Assembly: GCA_963665045.2 (NCBI GenBank)
Contig: CAXXJQ010000003.1
Location: 930,001-994,000 of the forward strand
Length of the DNA stretch: 64,000 nucleotides
Source: JAFGRU01 sp016934985
GTDB lineage: Bacteria > Desulfobacterota > Desulfuromonadia > Desulfuromonadales > JAAYDE01
Reading direction: 5' to 3'
This document shows positions 16,519-25,619 of this stretch, piece by piece. Under the pieces are notes generated by a model that saw only the letters and a list, made by a program, of their open reading frames with translations, did no database searches and was not told the origin of the DNA. The stretch's first letter is position 1. Each line of letters starts with the position of its first letter. Made by a program: the position numbers and the translations under genes.

Positions 16519-18618
16519 TTAAGCCAGGCTTTCGTCCAAAATTCGGCAACCTTCCATCAGGACCGACTCCAGAGGCATCTGGATGTTCTGTTCGGGAAAC
16601 TCTACTGCCGGTTCCACCCTGAATTCGCCGTCTTCCAACCAGGTGATGACTTCATAGATCGCTTCCGGGCCTCTCAGCTGCCCGCAAGCCGCATGTTCGA
16701 GCTGTCCCCTGTTGAGATAAATAGTGGCTTTGGTGCCGTTGCTGCGCAGCAGTTCGACCTTTACCGATTTGAGCCCCTGGCTCAGCCCCTGGAGGAGGTC
16801 CGTGAAGGAAAAGGCGGAAAATGCCGCTTGAAAGCTGCCCGGCCGGTTTGTTTTCTGAGGTTCCCTGGTTGTTTTGCGCAGGCGGGCGGCAATGATATCC
16901 ATGTTGTGGGGAAAGGTGAAAACGTCGTCGAATCCGGCGTCAAAAAGGTTGAGCATGCGTGACGGGTCGTGTTCCATGGTGATGGCATAGAGAGTGACGG
17001 TTTCATTTTTCCTGAACAGGGAAGAGCAAAGAAGCATTTCTTCGGGAAAACTCGGTTCATGGATAAAAATTGCGGCAGGCGGTTGACGTTCGCTCATACG
17101 CGCTGCCTCATCGAGTGTGCCGATGTGGATGGGATGATATCCCAGATGCCTCAGGCGGGTGGTGAACTGAAGCAGGTTATGGTCGTTTTTGCCGACAATG
17201 AAGACCTGGTAATAGGCCGTGGCCCGCAGATTCTCAGAACTTTTTTCGATAAGGCGCAGGTAGGTCTCAATAACCTCAGAGCGGGCCAGAAGGCCGCTTT
17301 TTTTCCTCAACTCACTTTTGACAGTCAGGGCATAGCTGTCGCCATGGACAGGTTCGCGACTGACGCCGTAGAAGTGATACCAGACCAGAGCCAGGATCTG
17401 AGCCGCCAGGGCCAGTTCCGGATCGCGGTCAACAAATTCCTTGAGGTTGACCCGTTCGGAGAGGATTTCCCGGAAGGACCGTATCGCATCGTCAATGGGC
17501 CAGGGAAACTGGAGGGCCTTGGCCTGTTCCAGGGTGCGGACCCAGTCGATGCCGGCGAAGTCATCTTCCGGCGCGGTGATAAAATTCTTGGTGGCAACAC
17601 TGATTCTGGTCGGCACGATCATCAGGGCGGCAAGCCGCAAGGCATCGACGGCGAGACGATTCATTTCCAGAATTCGAGCGAGGTTGCCTATATCTTCCCG
17701 GAGCAGGTCATAAGGCGGAGTAAAAGCGGCCCGCGAGGTGTGGCCCTCGGTAATTATTTTGAGGGATTGGGTAAGGCTTTGATACATCTTTTCATAGGGC
17801 GCCAGGTTGTTGAGCAGGCTGTCACCGATGCCGGAAAACTCGATTATGTCGAGACCGGGAAGGGAAAGGGGACGATGGCGGCACCAGTGGCGTATTTCCT
17901 GTGCCAGGTCATGATCTACCAGTACGGTTCTGATCTGACCGCTGTTGAGATGGTTGCGAATTTCATTGCCCTCTGTGGGTGCCACCAGCTGCATGCCTTC
18001 GCGCTCGAATATCGGGCCAAGGAAGTTTTTCAGGAACACCTCGTTACTGACCATGAGGGTTTTCGGCAGATTTTTTTCTGCGGGAGGCTGCAATGGCTGG
18101 GCTTCCAGCTGGACCATAACATTGTTGGTTTGTTCGAAAAGATCGGGAAGTTTGACCATCTGATGCGGTCCCTCGATTTCAGCATCCAATCCGAGGTCAG
18201 CCACCAGTTTGGCGAAGACCGCTTCCGGAGTGACCAGGAGGCGGATTTTGCTGCATTTGATAAGGCGTTTGACTTCGGCCAGGCTCTTGTCGTTTTTCGG
18301 GTCGGTTACCACCATGGTCAGAATGCCGCTGCTGGCATCGTAATCAATGGGCAGAACCTCGTGGCAGGCGATAAGCTCGCCGGGAATGGTTTTGACAAAC
18401 TCTTCTGAGATGGGGTGCTGGTTTTTGTCGAATGCCGGCACCTGGTGCTGAATGGCGAGCGCTTCACTCAGTTGCTCTTCGTTGATATCCCGGTTGCTCA
18501 ACAGGTGTGTTCCAATCCGCCCACCGCAGGTTTTCTGCTTTTGGAGAGCAGTTTTTATCTGTTCTTCGTTGATATAGCCGAGGCGGATCAGTATCTGATC
18601 GAGTCGATTTGAATTCAT
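16519..18618 (-). CDS. MshEN - pseudo-receiver - PATAN (DUF4388) regulatory protein
   Basis: A 699-residue multidomain protein in one operon with pilT. Residues about 1-130 are a MshEN (GspE N-terminal) domain, the fold that binds cyclic-di-GMP in several pilus ATPases; RIGTHLLSNRDINEEQLSEA fits the second half of the ligand motif. The middle has a receiver-like segment (from about 185), a helical stretch resembling a worn-out HD domain (about 300-420), and a second receiver-like domain (about 480-590) in which the expected phosphoacceptor Asp is absent (AAIFIHEPSFP). The C-terminal 95 residues are PATAN/DUF4388 (FTDLLQGLSQGLKSVKVELL, IYLNRGQLEHAACG). It has no ATPase domain. Likely a regulator linking c-di-GMP to pilus retraction; that is inference. 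Confidence 0.75.
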   Translation of the reverse strand: MNSNRLDQILIRLGYINEEQIKTALQKQKTCGGRIGTHLLSNRDINEEQLSEALAIQHQVPAFDKNQHPISEEFVKTIPGELIACHEVLPIDYDASSGILTMVVTDPKNDKSLAEVKRLIKCSKIRLLVTPEAVFAKLVADLGLDAEIEGPHQMVKLPDLFEQTNNVMVQLEAQPLQPPAEKNLPKTLMVSNEVFLKNFLGPIFEREGMQLVAPTEGNEIRNHLNSGQIRTVLVDHDLAQEIRHWCRHRPLSLPGLDIIEFSGIGDSLLNNLAPYEKMYQSLTQSLKIITEGHTSRAAFTPPYDLLREDIGNLARILEMNRLAVDALRLAALMIVPTRISVATKNFITAPEDDFAGIDWVRTLEQAKALQFPWPIDDAIRSFREILSERVNLKEFVDRDPELALAAQILALVWYHFYGVSREPVHGDSYALTVKSELRKKSGLLARSEVIETYLRLIEKSSENLRATAYYQVFIVGKNDHNLLQFTTRLRHLGYHPIHIGTLDEAARMSERQPPAAIFIHEPSFPEEMLLCSSLFRKNETVTLYAITMEHDPSRMLNLFDAGFDDVFTFPHNMDIIAARLRKTTREPQKTNRPGSFQAAFSAFSFTDLLQGLSQGLKSVKVELLRSNGTKATIYLNRGQLEHAACGQLRGPEAIYEVITWLEDGEFRVEPAVEFPEQNIQMPLESVLMEGCRILDESLA

Positions 18619-18647
18619 GGCATTCTACGTTGTAATTATGGTTCCTG

Positions 18648-19712
18648 TCATTGGTTCTGGGAGGCTGCCTGGGTCTGGATGGAGGTCTCAAGCATGTAAC
18701 GCATGGCCTCATCCTGTGTGACAAGCCCATCGGATACTAACTGCTTCAGGTGCTGGTCCATCAACTGCATGCCGTTGGCGCGGTTGGTCATAATGGCGTT
18801 GTTGATGAGATGGCTTTTCTGGTCGCGGATCAGGTTACGGATAGCGGCATTACCGAGCATGATTTCCAGGGCGGCGACCCGGCCTTTTTTATCGGCCTTG
18901 CGCAGCAGTTGTTGGGAACAGATGCCGACCAGGACCTCTGAAAACATATGGCGGATCTGAGTCTGTTGTCCCGCTGGAAAAGGATCGACAACCCGGCTGA
19001 CGGTCTGTGCCGCCGAACGGGTATGCAAGGTGCCGAGAACGAGCTGACCGACCTCGGCTGCGGTCAGAGCCAGTGAAATGGTTTCGAGGTCGCGCATTTC
19101 GCCGACTAGAATGACATTGGGATCCTCGCGCAGGGCCGCACGCAGGGCGCTGGCGAAGGATTCGCAATGTTCGCCGACCTGTCGTTGATTGATGAGGCAT
19201 TTTTTGTTGGGGTGGATAAACTCCAGAGGGTCCTCCAGAGTAATTATATGATGATTCATATGATCGTTGAGATGGTTGACCATGGCCGCCAGAGTCGTTG
19301 ATTTTCCCGAGTTGGTGGGGCCGGTTACGAGGATGAGGCCGGACCGATAGGTTAGCATTTTCTTAAGCACATCGGGAAAGCCAAGGCTGTCGAGGGAGGG
19401 AACCTGGTTGGGAATGATGCGGAAAGCCGCTGCCAGGCCCGGGTATTTTTTGTAGACATTGATACGGAAACGGGCTACGCCGGGGAGGGTGTAGGCGCAA
19501 TCAAGGTCACCCTTTTCTTCCAAATGGCTGATCTGGGTGTCTGAAAGCAACTCGTAGATGATGATCTTGAGTTCTTCCTCAGAAAGCTGACGGTGCTCCG
19601 CTCGCTGCAGAACGCCATTTATCCTCAGCATCGGCTCGGTGTTGGCGCTGAGATGCAAATCGGATACGTTATTTTCCTGCATGATCTTCAGGAATGTGTC
19701 GATTCGCGGCAT
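18648..19712 (-). CDS. pilT: type IV pilus retraction ATPase PilT
   Basis: The 354-residue protein is a PilT-type hexameric ATPase that powers pilus retraction from the cytoplasmic face of the inner membrane. Start: ATG at 19712 (PRIDTFLKIMQENN) with GGGGGAAA upstream; upstream in-frame codons look non-coding. Walker A GPTNSGKSTT is near residue 131, Walker B LVGEMRDLET near 200, and the His box GTLHTRSA near 225. The retraction motif AIRNLIRD (near 287) separates PilT from assembly ATPases. All parts are present and the length is usual. It lies 29 bases upstream of the MshEN/PATAN gene, which suggests the two are made together. Confidence 0.93.
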   Translation of the reverse strand: MPRIDTFLKIMQENNVSDLHLSANTEPMLRINGVLQRAEHRQLSEEELKIIIYELLSDTQISHLEEKGDLDCAYTLPGVARFRINVYKKYPGLAAAFRIIPNQVPSLDSLGFPDVLKKMLTYRSGLILVTGPTNSGKSTTLAAMVNHLNDHMNHHIITLEDPLEFIHPNKKCLINQRQVGEHCESFASALRAALREDPNVILVGEMRDLETISLALTAAEVGQLVLGTLHTRSAAQTVSRVVDPFPAGQQTQIRHMFSEVLVGICSQQLLRKADKKGRVAALEIMLGNAAIRNLIRDQKSHLINNAIMTNRANGMQLMDQHLKQLVSDGLVTQDEAMRYMLETSIQTQAASQNQ

Positions 19713-20094
19713 TTTCCCCCCATGTTCGTCTGGATGGTCAATAGTCTGGATTGAACATGTCTCTTTTGAGCAATAAGCATGCCCTTGAATTAGTGCACTT
19801 TTAATGATTAACCACATTCTGGCCGAAGCTCATTGGTGTGGTGGAAAAAATTAAATGTCGGCAAGAGAAGCGTCCGAAAACCCAGATGGCCGAGCTGTTT
19901 CAGAATAGTGTTTGCAGTGGATTTGAATTAAAAAGAGACATCTAACCTAATTTAAAAAATTTTCCGCCTTGGCGGTTTGGGTGGAAAGTTTCCCGTCACC
20001 GATGATATGGTTGAGATCATTAGCTAGTTAATCTCGTTGTTTATTTGAATAGGAACGCTGAACAGGGTTCCTATTTTCCCATAGGGGAAAGATT
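19713..20094. other. divergent promoter region between pilT and the thioredoxin-fold gene
   Basis: No gene seen. It must hold promoters for both directions. Just before the plus-strand gene, ATAGGAAC (20049-20056) pairs with GTTCCTAT (20067-20074). An overlapping TTTCCC-ATAG-GGGAAA hairpin (20074-20090) hides the AGGGGAAA ribosome site, so the two folds exclude one another in part. This may be a small translational switch; the evidence is only base pairing. Confidence 0.4.
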
Positions 20095-21201
20095 ATGAAA
20101 TGTATGAGAATGCTTCTGATTGCTGTCCTTCTGTGTTTTCTTCCCCTGACGATTGCCGCCCGCGAAAACCCCATCGCTGCGGGTGAGTCCTTTCCGGACC
20201 TGGTTCTTCAAAAACCCCTTGGCCCCGATGCGGGCATTTACCTTGGCATCCCGGATCATGTCAGTTTTTCCCTCAGCCATGTCGAGGCAGACCTGGTTCT
20301 GGTTGAACTGCTCAGCGTCTACTGTCCTCACTGCCAGCAACAGGTTAAGCATTTTAATCGGCTGCGGGAACTGATTGGAAACAATCCTGCGACCCGGGGA
20401 CGAATCAAGTTGCTGGGCATCGCCGTCGCCAGCAAAGGTGGCGAGGTCGAAAGATTCATTACCCGTTTCCAGGTGGCCTATCCTGTGGTTCCTGATCCGG
20501 ATTTTCAGCTTTATCACGCTCTTGGTGCCGGAGTTACGCCTTTTTCGGTATTTGTGCGCCGCACCAGCTATGGTCAGGCCGGGGTTGTGGCTGGCACCCA
20601 TACCGGTCTTCATAAAAAGCCGCACCAGCTATTAGCTGAGCTGGGCTCTTTGGTCGATCTCTTCCCGGATGAATTGCGGGCTCGAGGGCCGGGCCAAGGG
20701 GCCGTTCCCAAGGGAATTGCCGAGGTTGTTTCTGCTGATGAACTGGAAACCCGCTTGATGCTGGCATTTACCCGCTTCGGCGGTGGAGCGATCTCGGCTT
20801 TTCAACCCCTCGAGCTTGCCAGCGGACGCCTGGTTTACCTGGCCGACACCCTGGGCGGCAAGAAACAGCGGAGGCTTTTTGCCGAAGTTGTTGGCCGCCG
20901 CAACATCTGTGATATCTGCCACCATGTCCACTTTTTTTATCTTTTCGATAGCCTTGGCAAGGTGCTCGCCTTTGAGCCTCTGCAACTCAGCAAAATGGGG
21001 AATAAACCCTGGGCCCAGGAAGATGTCAGAAAAATGGGGGGCAGGCTGGTCGGACTCAATCTGGCTGAGCCTCAAACCTTTGATGCCGAGGTCGATGCCG
21101 TTACTTCAGCCACCATAACTTCGGCAGTTATTTTCGATGCAGTCGGCGGGGGCAAAACCTTGTTGCGGGAGCTGGCCGAAAAAGGCTATCTAAGCAACTA
21201 A
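20095..21201 (+). CDS. exported thioredoxin-fold / CXXCH / FMN-site fusion protein
   Basis: A 368-residue protein with a signal peptide (residues 1-22). The first domain is a TlpA/AhpC-like thioredoxin fold with the redox pair CPHC at 77-80 (LLSVYCPHC) and the cis-Pro loop GVTPF near 146-150. The second domain carries CDICHHVHF (272-280), a CXXCH pattern that could bind c-type haem or metal, and DAVTSATITS (334-343), which looks like the site where ApbE attaches FMN to a Thr (T340). Thiol, CXXCH and flavin sites in one exported chain suggest a periplasmic electron-transfer role. The ATG follows AGGGGAAA. A downstream cyclase-family gene starts 21 bases after the stop. Confidence 0.65.
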   Translation: MKCMRMLLIAVLLCFLPLTIAARENPIAAGESFPDLVLQKPLGPDAGIYLGIPDHVSFSLSHVEADLVLVELLSVYCPHCQQQVKHFNRLRELIGNNPATRGRIKLLGIAVASKGGEVERFITRFQVAYPVVPDPDFQLYHALGAGVTPFSVFVRRTSYGQAGVVAGTHTGLHKKPHQLLAELGSLVDLFPDELRARGPGQGAVPKGIAEVVSADELETRLMLAFTRFGGGAISAFQPLELASGRLVYLADTLGGKKQRRLFAEVVGRRNICDICHHVHFFYLFDSLGKVLAFEPLQLSKMGNKPWAQEDVRKMGGRLVGLNLAEPQTFDAEVDAVTSATITSAVIFDAVGGGKTLLRELAEKGYLSN

Positions 21202-21222
21202 GGTCTTCAGGAGGATTCAGTT

Positions 21223-21876
21223 TTGGACCGAATCAGGAAAATTATCGATCTGAGTCATTCCCTCCACGCCGGGATGCCGGTTTTCCCGGGCGACAGTCCA
21301 CCGCTGTTCAGCGAAAACGCCTCCATTGCAGGAAAAGGGTTCCGCGATCTGGAGATGACTTTCGGCAGTCATATCGGCACGCATGTCGATGCTCCGGCGC
21401 ATGTTTTTCAGGAGGGCAGATTTCTTGAGCAGATGGCGCTCAACTCATTCATCGGCGCTGCCTGCTGTCTTGACCTGACGTCACTGACCCGGCGGCGCAT
21501 CGAGCCCCGGGACCTGAACCCTTTCCGGGATCTGATCATGGAAAACGAATTTGTCCTTCTCCACACTGCCTGGAGCTGCTGCTGGGGAAAAGATGAATAT
21601 TATCGGGATTATCCCATTCTCTCTTGCGAAGCTGCCACCTGGCTGGCGGCCTTCCCCCTCAAAGGGATCGGTATTGATGCTCCGTCACCGGACCGCGTCG
21701 ATGACATCGGCTTGCCTGTTCATCGGGTTCTACTGGACCATAATATTTGCCTGGTGGAAAATTTGACCGGTCTTGATGGCTTACCGGGCGACGGTTTTTT
21801 CTTCTCGTGCCTGCCTTTAAAGATCGCTCAAGGAAATGGGAGCCCGGTTCGGGCTGCCGCCATTGTTTTTGAGTAG
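21223..21876 (+). CDS. cyclase-family (kynurenine formamidase-like) metal-dependent hydrolase
   Basis: A 217-residue member of the cyclase family (PF04199), whose best-known members are bacterial kynurenine formamidases. The defining metal motif HxGTHxDxPxH is complete (SHIGTHVDAPAHVF, about residues 49-62), and the N-terminal IDLSHSLHAGMPVFPGD matches the family start. A late GIDAPSPD segment is also typical. Translation starts with TTG 21223, preceded by CAGGAGGA. No tryptophan-catabolic genes lie nearby, so the true substrate is open; formylkynurenine is only one possibility. It is probably co-transcribed with the upstream thioredoxin-fold gene. Confidence 0.82.
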   Translation: MDRIRKIIDLSHSLHAGMPVFPGDSPPLFSENASIAGKGFRDLEMTFGSHIGTHVDAPAHVFQEGRFLEQMALNSFIGAACCLDLTSLTRRRIEPRDLNPFRDLIMENEFVLLHTAWSCCWGKDEYYRDYPILSCEAATWLAAFPLKGIGIDAPSPDRVDDIGLPVHRVLLDHNICLVENLTGLDGLPGDGFFFSCLPLKIAQGNGSPVRAAAIVFE

Positions 21877-21937
21877 CTATTCATGATTCAGCAAAATTTA
21901 TGGTGATTTGGGATGATTTCCACATGCGGAGGAATTT

Positions 21938-22930
21938 ATGCTTGCTGATTTTGGTGTCCTTAGAGGGAAGGTCCGGCAGGGCGAGGAGGAAAGACATGAT
22001 GCCTGGAGTCCTCATTTTCAATTGACCGTTCTTGCCGCGAATCACCAGTGGCGCGTGCCTGTCAATATCAAATCGACCAAAGAGCCCTACAACATTCTCT
22101 TTCATGTCGAGAACGATTTTCACCATCCGATCCTCGAAGACCTGATGGAACTGCCGGAGGGATTCTTCCGGAAAAAAGAAATGTCTCAACTGGGAATCGA
22201 TTATCTGCGCAGTGAGCTTTTTGATTTGAAGAAACTCAAGCCGGTGCCTTTTGATCAGCCTGGAGATCTCAACGACTTGTTTGATTTTTTCAGCCTTCTG
22301 GTAGGGAAGGCACGTCGGGAAAATGCTGAAATCTATGTTTTCGGCGACAAGATCGAGGGAAAGGAGATGCTCCACGATGTCCACATGAATCAGGGGAATG
22401 ATGGCTATTTCGAGAAGTTCAACGGCTCATTCCAGGACGGTGCCCTCTTTTTCCGTTTTAACCATTCCTGGGCCGGCGTTTTTCTGGCTTTCCAGACCCA
22501 GAGCATTCCCACCGACCGGGATGGCTCTCCTTTCCCCTTTTCCAGACCTGTCCTCCAGGCTGACCTCTGCCTTTCCCAGCCGGTAGCGCAGGTCGGGGAA
22601 GGTGATATCATCCTTTTCGGCGCCCTGGTTAATCCGCAGGGGAAGGATTTCGGGGCCGAGGTCGTTTACCTTTTCAACAGGTCTTCAACCACCGTTTCCC
22701 TCGACGGTTGGAAAATCGAGGATCGGGACGGCAGAATTCTTTGCCTCGATAATTTCACCATCGAGGGACAAAATATCTGTGTTTTGCCTCTGGACGGAAA
22801 AGGCCTGCAACTCCCAAACAAGGGAGGAGTTCTTTCCCTGATCACGCCCCGTGGTATCAAATGCCACGGAGTATCCTATACCGCTGCTGAAGTACAAAAG
22901 GGCAAGGTCCTGGTTTTTAACAATATTTGA
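21938..22930 (+). CDS. DUF2278 (YukJ-like) protein with C-terminal lamin-tail domain
   Basis: The 330-residue protein joins two domains. Residues about 1-215 match DUF2278: FGVLRGKV at the start, HFQLTVLAANHQWRVPVNIK, FHHPILEDLMELPEG, GDLNDLFDFF, and the diagnostic HDVHMNQGN near 148-156. Residues about 220-330 look like a lamin-tail (LTD) beta-sandwich: AEVVYLFNRSSTTVSLDGWK, then IEDRDGR and GQNICVLPL. Both domains are of unknown activity; LTD folds usually bind other proteins or surfaces. No signal peptide is visible. GGAGG stands before the ATG. Confidence in the domain names is from recalled family patterns. Confidence 0.75.
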   Translation: MLADFGVLRGKVRQGEEERHDAWSPHFQLTVLAANHQWRVPVNIKSTKEPYNILFHVENDFHHPILEDLMELPEGFFRKKEMSQLGIDYLRSELFDLKKLKPVPFDQPGDLNDLFDFFSLLVGKARRENAEIYVFGDKIEGKEMLHDVHMNQGNDGYFEKFNGSFQDGALFFRFNHSWAGVFLAFQTQSIPTDRDGSPFPFSRPVLQADLCLSQPVAQVGEGDIILFGALVNPQGKDFGAEVVYLFNRSSTTVSLDGWKIEDRDGRILCLDNFTIEGQNICVLPLDGKGLQLPNKGGVLSLITPRGIKCHGVSYTAAEVQKGKVLVFNNI

Positions 22931-23068
22931 GATAAAAAAATCTATCTATGCAAAAGGTTTGTCCTTCCGGGAAAGGGAGCTAAAATTGGGAAAGGCGCAT
23001 CGTTTTTTCGATGCGAATGATTGTTTGTTTCGATAACAATCTTAAAAACCCGATCCTGGGAGGAGATA

Positions 23069-23692
23069 ATGCATTGTCTTCGATGCGGGGAAAAAGCCGA
23101 GGGGAAATTCTGTCCACGGTGTGGTTCACCTTTAACCGTGGTTGCAGGGAGGGATATTAAAAGCTGTGACTGGCATGAAGAAGTCCGTTACGGGGAGCTG
23201 ATGAAAATTTTTGAAGTCCGTGACCTGATTCGCAGACACGCAGGTCTGTCAAAAGGGGGGATGAGCGCAGGGGCTTTTCTCTGCTTGTGCGACAGGGCCC
23301 TGGTTTCTCAGGCGGCCGCTGTCCCTGAAAAGGTTAATGGCGTCGCCCGGTCAATCCTTGAACGTTTGGGGCTTAAAACAGAGATAATTCAAAGCAGGCA
23401 CTACCCATTCCCGCCCGGAAAAACCCTCGTGGCATTGCTCTGCTCCATGGCCCGCCATGGGCAGAAAGTCCGGCGGGTCAGCCAAGGGGAAGACGGCTGT
23501 GTTCTTGAGGCGTCCCTGCCTTCCGGGCTCTGGTCTTTCGAAGGCGACCTGTTTGTCAGCCTTCACAGGGAAGGCGAAGGGACGTCTGTCGAGGCCGCGA
23601 CGCTGATAAATGGCTATTCTCTCACCAGGGGAAAAAGGAGGCGCTGTCTCAAGGAGTTGCTTGAAGACCTTGAAATTACTTCGGTGGCGTAA
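23069..23692 (+). CDS. zinc-ribbon hypothetical protein
   Basis: A 207-residue protein beginning with a zinc ribbon of the CxxC type (CLRCGEKAEGKFCPRCG, residues 3-19). The rest, with a repeated LxxLG/arginine pattern and an alpha-beta feel, is not recognised. The start is ATG 23069, preceded by GGGAGGAG; an upstream in-frame start has no ribosome site. It is alone between the DUF2278 gene and a convergent patatin gene. Function unknown; zinc binding by the four cysteines is likely. Confidence 0.65.
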   Translation: MHCLRCGEKAEGKFCPRCGSPLTVVAGRDIKSCDWHEEVRYGELMKIFEVRDLIRRHAGLSKGGMSAGAFLCLCDRALVSQAAAVPEKVNGVARSILERLGLKTEIIQSRHYPFPPGKTLVALLCSMARHGQKVRRVSQGEDGCVLEASLPSGLWSFEGDLFVSLHREGEGTSVEAATLINGYSLTRGKRRRCLKELLEDLEITSVA

Positions 23693-23762
23693 TCGGTTGA
23701 AGCGCCGAAGAGGAGCCAGGTCCGGCAGCCTGCTTAAAAATGGCGCCTTGCCGGAAAACCTG

Positions 23763-24683
23763 TCAGAAGCCGTAACCGTTGTTTTCGAAAAACTCACCTA
23801 AGGTCTTTTCAGCCATATGGTAGCCAATGGCGATGAGGTCATCAGCCCGATCAAACTCCAGGAAGGTGCAAGAGGCCTTGGGAATGTCAATGGTGACGTC
23901 GGGACTGTGTGCGGCCAGCTGAAAGCGGGCAATGGTGGCCTGCATGGTGTCCATTGATTGAGAGATGACGTCGAAAAGACCTAGCTCATCATCCTTTTCC
24001 GCTCCAAATTTTTCCTGAATATCTTCAATATAATCGAGAATTGCCGCATGGTATTTTTTCCAGCCGTTGGCCGGTTTTTTTCTTCCTGGTTTGGTGATCT
24101 CAGGGATTTTCCCTTTGCCGCTGAGATTGACGGCAATGGTCAAGTCGGTACGGTCACGGGCCGTGGGTGCGATAGGAATCGGGTTGAGAAGACCGCCGTC
24201 AATAAGAATCCGGCCCTGATGGTTGAATGGGGTGAAAAGGGTGGGAATGCCGATGGAAGCACGAATGGCGTCGAAAAGCGGGCCTTTGTCGATCCAGACC
24301 TCCTTTTCAGCCTGAATGTCCGTTGCCACAGCGGTAAAGGTGATGGGCAGATCCTCGATGTTGGCGTCGCCGACCAGGGTTTTGAGAAAATCGATGATTT
24401 TTTCCCCTTTCAACAGGCCCGGCCTGCCAAAAGTGAAGTCCAGCAGGCGAATGACATCCTTTCTTTCCAGGGCGCGCACCCATTCGGTGTAGATATCCAA
24501 CTTTCCCGCCGCGTAAATGCCGCCGATCAGGGCGCCCATGGAAGAGCCTGCAATGGACTCAATTTTAATTCCTTTTTCGGTCAGCCAGCTGATCACCCCG
24601 ATATGGGCAAAGCCTCTGGCGCCGCCACTGCCAAGAACCAGGGAGACCGAAGGTTTCTCTTTAGATTTCTTTTTTATAGCCAT
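23763..24683 (-). CDS. patatin-like phospholipase
   Basis: A 306-residue patatin-family acyl hydrolase related to bacterial RssA/YchK proteins. It has the oxyanion loop GSGGARGFAH (residues 18-27), the nucleophile elbow GSSMG (Ser near 47), and the Asp of the Ser-Asp dyad in DGGLLNP (near 162). No signal peptide or membrane segment is seen, so it acts in the cytoplasm or at the inner membrane face. AAGGAAT lies upstream of the ATG. It follows the endonuclease V gene by 12 bases on the same strand and is likely co-transcribed. Confidence 0.88.
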   Translation of the reverse strand: MAIKKKSKEKPSVSLVLGSGGARGFAHIGVISWLTEKGIKIESIAGSSMGALIGGIYAAGKLDIYTEWVRALERKDVIRLLDFTFGRPGLLKGEKIIDFLKTLVGDANIEDLPITFTAVATDIQAEKEVWIDKGPLFDAIRASIGIPTLFTPFNHQGRILIDGGLLNPIPIAPTARDRTDLTIAVNLSGKGKIPEITKPGRKKPANGWKKYHAAILDYIEDIQEKFGAEKDDELGLFDVISQSMDTMQATIARFQLAAHSPDVTIDIPKASCTFLEFDRADDLIAIGYHMAEKTLGEFFENNGYGF

Positions 24684-24695
24684 GAATTTATTCCT

Positions 24696-25376
24696 TTATT
24701 TCAGGACTGGCCTAACATTACCGGAGGCGATGCGATGCGCCCAGCGCGTGGTTTCCGGGAGCCGGTACCTGGTCAGGCAACGCAAAACCCATTCCCGCGC
24801 CGTTTCAAGGTCCACCTTATGACCGATGGATACAAAGAGCGGGTTTTTCCCGGTTCTGGTTCTCAACACGATACCGATAATGTCCTCGCCGTCACACAGG
24901 GGAACCCAGCTTCCTTTTTCCTGGGCAAGGACGTCATGTCTGCCGCAGAGTCTGGATTTGGCGGCCCCGATCGTCGCCATGTCGGTTAAAAGGCCGAGAT
25001 GGCAGGCAAGGCCCAACCGTCGGGGGTGGGCACGTCCCTGGCCGTCGCATATCAGGAGGTCGGGTTTTTTTTGCAGGCCCTCAAGGGCTTTTAGAACAAC
25101 CGGTACCTCGCGAAAAGAAAGCAGGCCCGGAACATAGGGAAAACGCACGGGGCTTTGGGCGGTGGCGAATTCCACTAATTCGAGGCCGGGATATTGGAGC
25201 AGCGCGATGGCAGCACGTGCGGTCCGACCGTTATCCAGATAGCCAACGTCGACACCGGCAATGAACTGCACCTTGCCAAGGCAATTGTCTTCGACCACCA
25301 GGTGACGCAGGTCGTTTTGGATGGCGGCGGCCTCCCTGGGAGAAATATCCCAAGAATGTACAAGTTCCGTTGGCAA
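24696..25376 (-). CDS. nfi: endonuclease V (deoxyinosine 3' endonuclease)
   Basis: A 226-residue repair enzyme that nicks DNA near deoxyinosine left by adenine deamination. Family marks are complete: FIAGVDVGYLDNG with the first catalytic Asp, PYVPGLLSFREVPVVLKAL, DLLICDGQGRAHPRRLGLA with the second Asp, and GHKVDLETAREWV near the end. The frame is open to 25532, but TTG 25376 (LPTELVHSWD) gives the family length of about 223 residues, and TAGGGG lies upstream of it; the longer N-terminus has no family match. The patatin gene follows 12 bases later. Confidence 0.9.
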   Translation of the reverse strand: MPTELVHSWDISPREAAAIQNDLRHLVVEDNCLGKVQFIAGVDVGYLDNGRTARAAIALLQYPGLELVEFATAQSPVRFPYVPGLLSFREVPVVLKALEGLQKKPDLLICDGQGRAHPRRLGLACHLGLLTDMATIGAAKSRLCGRHDVLAQEKGSWVPLCDGEDIIGIVLRTRTGKNPLFVSIGHKVDLETAREWVLRCLTRYRLPETTRWAHRIASGNVRPVLK

Positions 25377-25619
25377 GGTTTTGGCCCCTATATAATAAAA
25401 CGGAAACTGTTTAGCATGATCGGCTTGCGGCACCCGCGGAAGGGCCTCTGGCGCCGGGATTGCTGCAGCCAGGCCCTGTGGATGGACGCATACTGTCCGT
25501 TGAACAGGTGGCCAAAACCCATCCGCCAACAAGGTAAAAAGTTAATAAAACATAAAAATTTAGGTATTTAAACAACAATAGTTAATGTTATTTATACATC
25601 CAAAGAAAAATCAAAAGGT

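Noticed and set aside
16969..18408. Long plus-strand open frame of 479 codons
   Set aside because: It is antisense to the MshEN/PATAN gene, has no domain likeness, and owes its openness to codon bias of the real gene.
24048..24989. Plus-strand open frame of 313 codons
   Set aside because: Runs antisense across patatin and endonuclease V, both with full motifs.
24696..25532. Longer endonuclease V from the TTG at 25532
   Set aside because: The extra 52 residues have no family match and would exceed the normal length.
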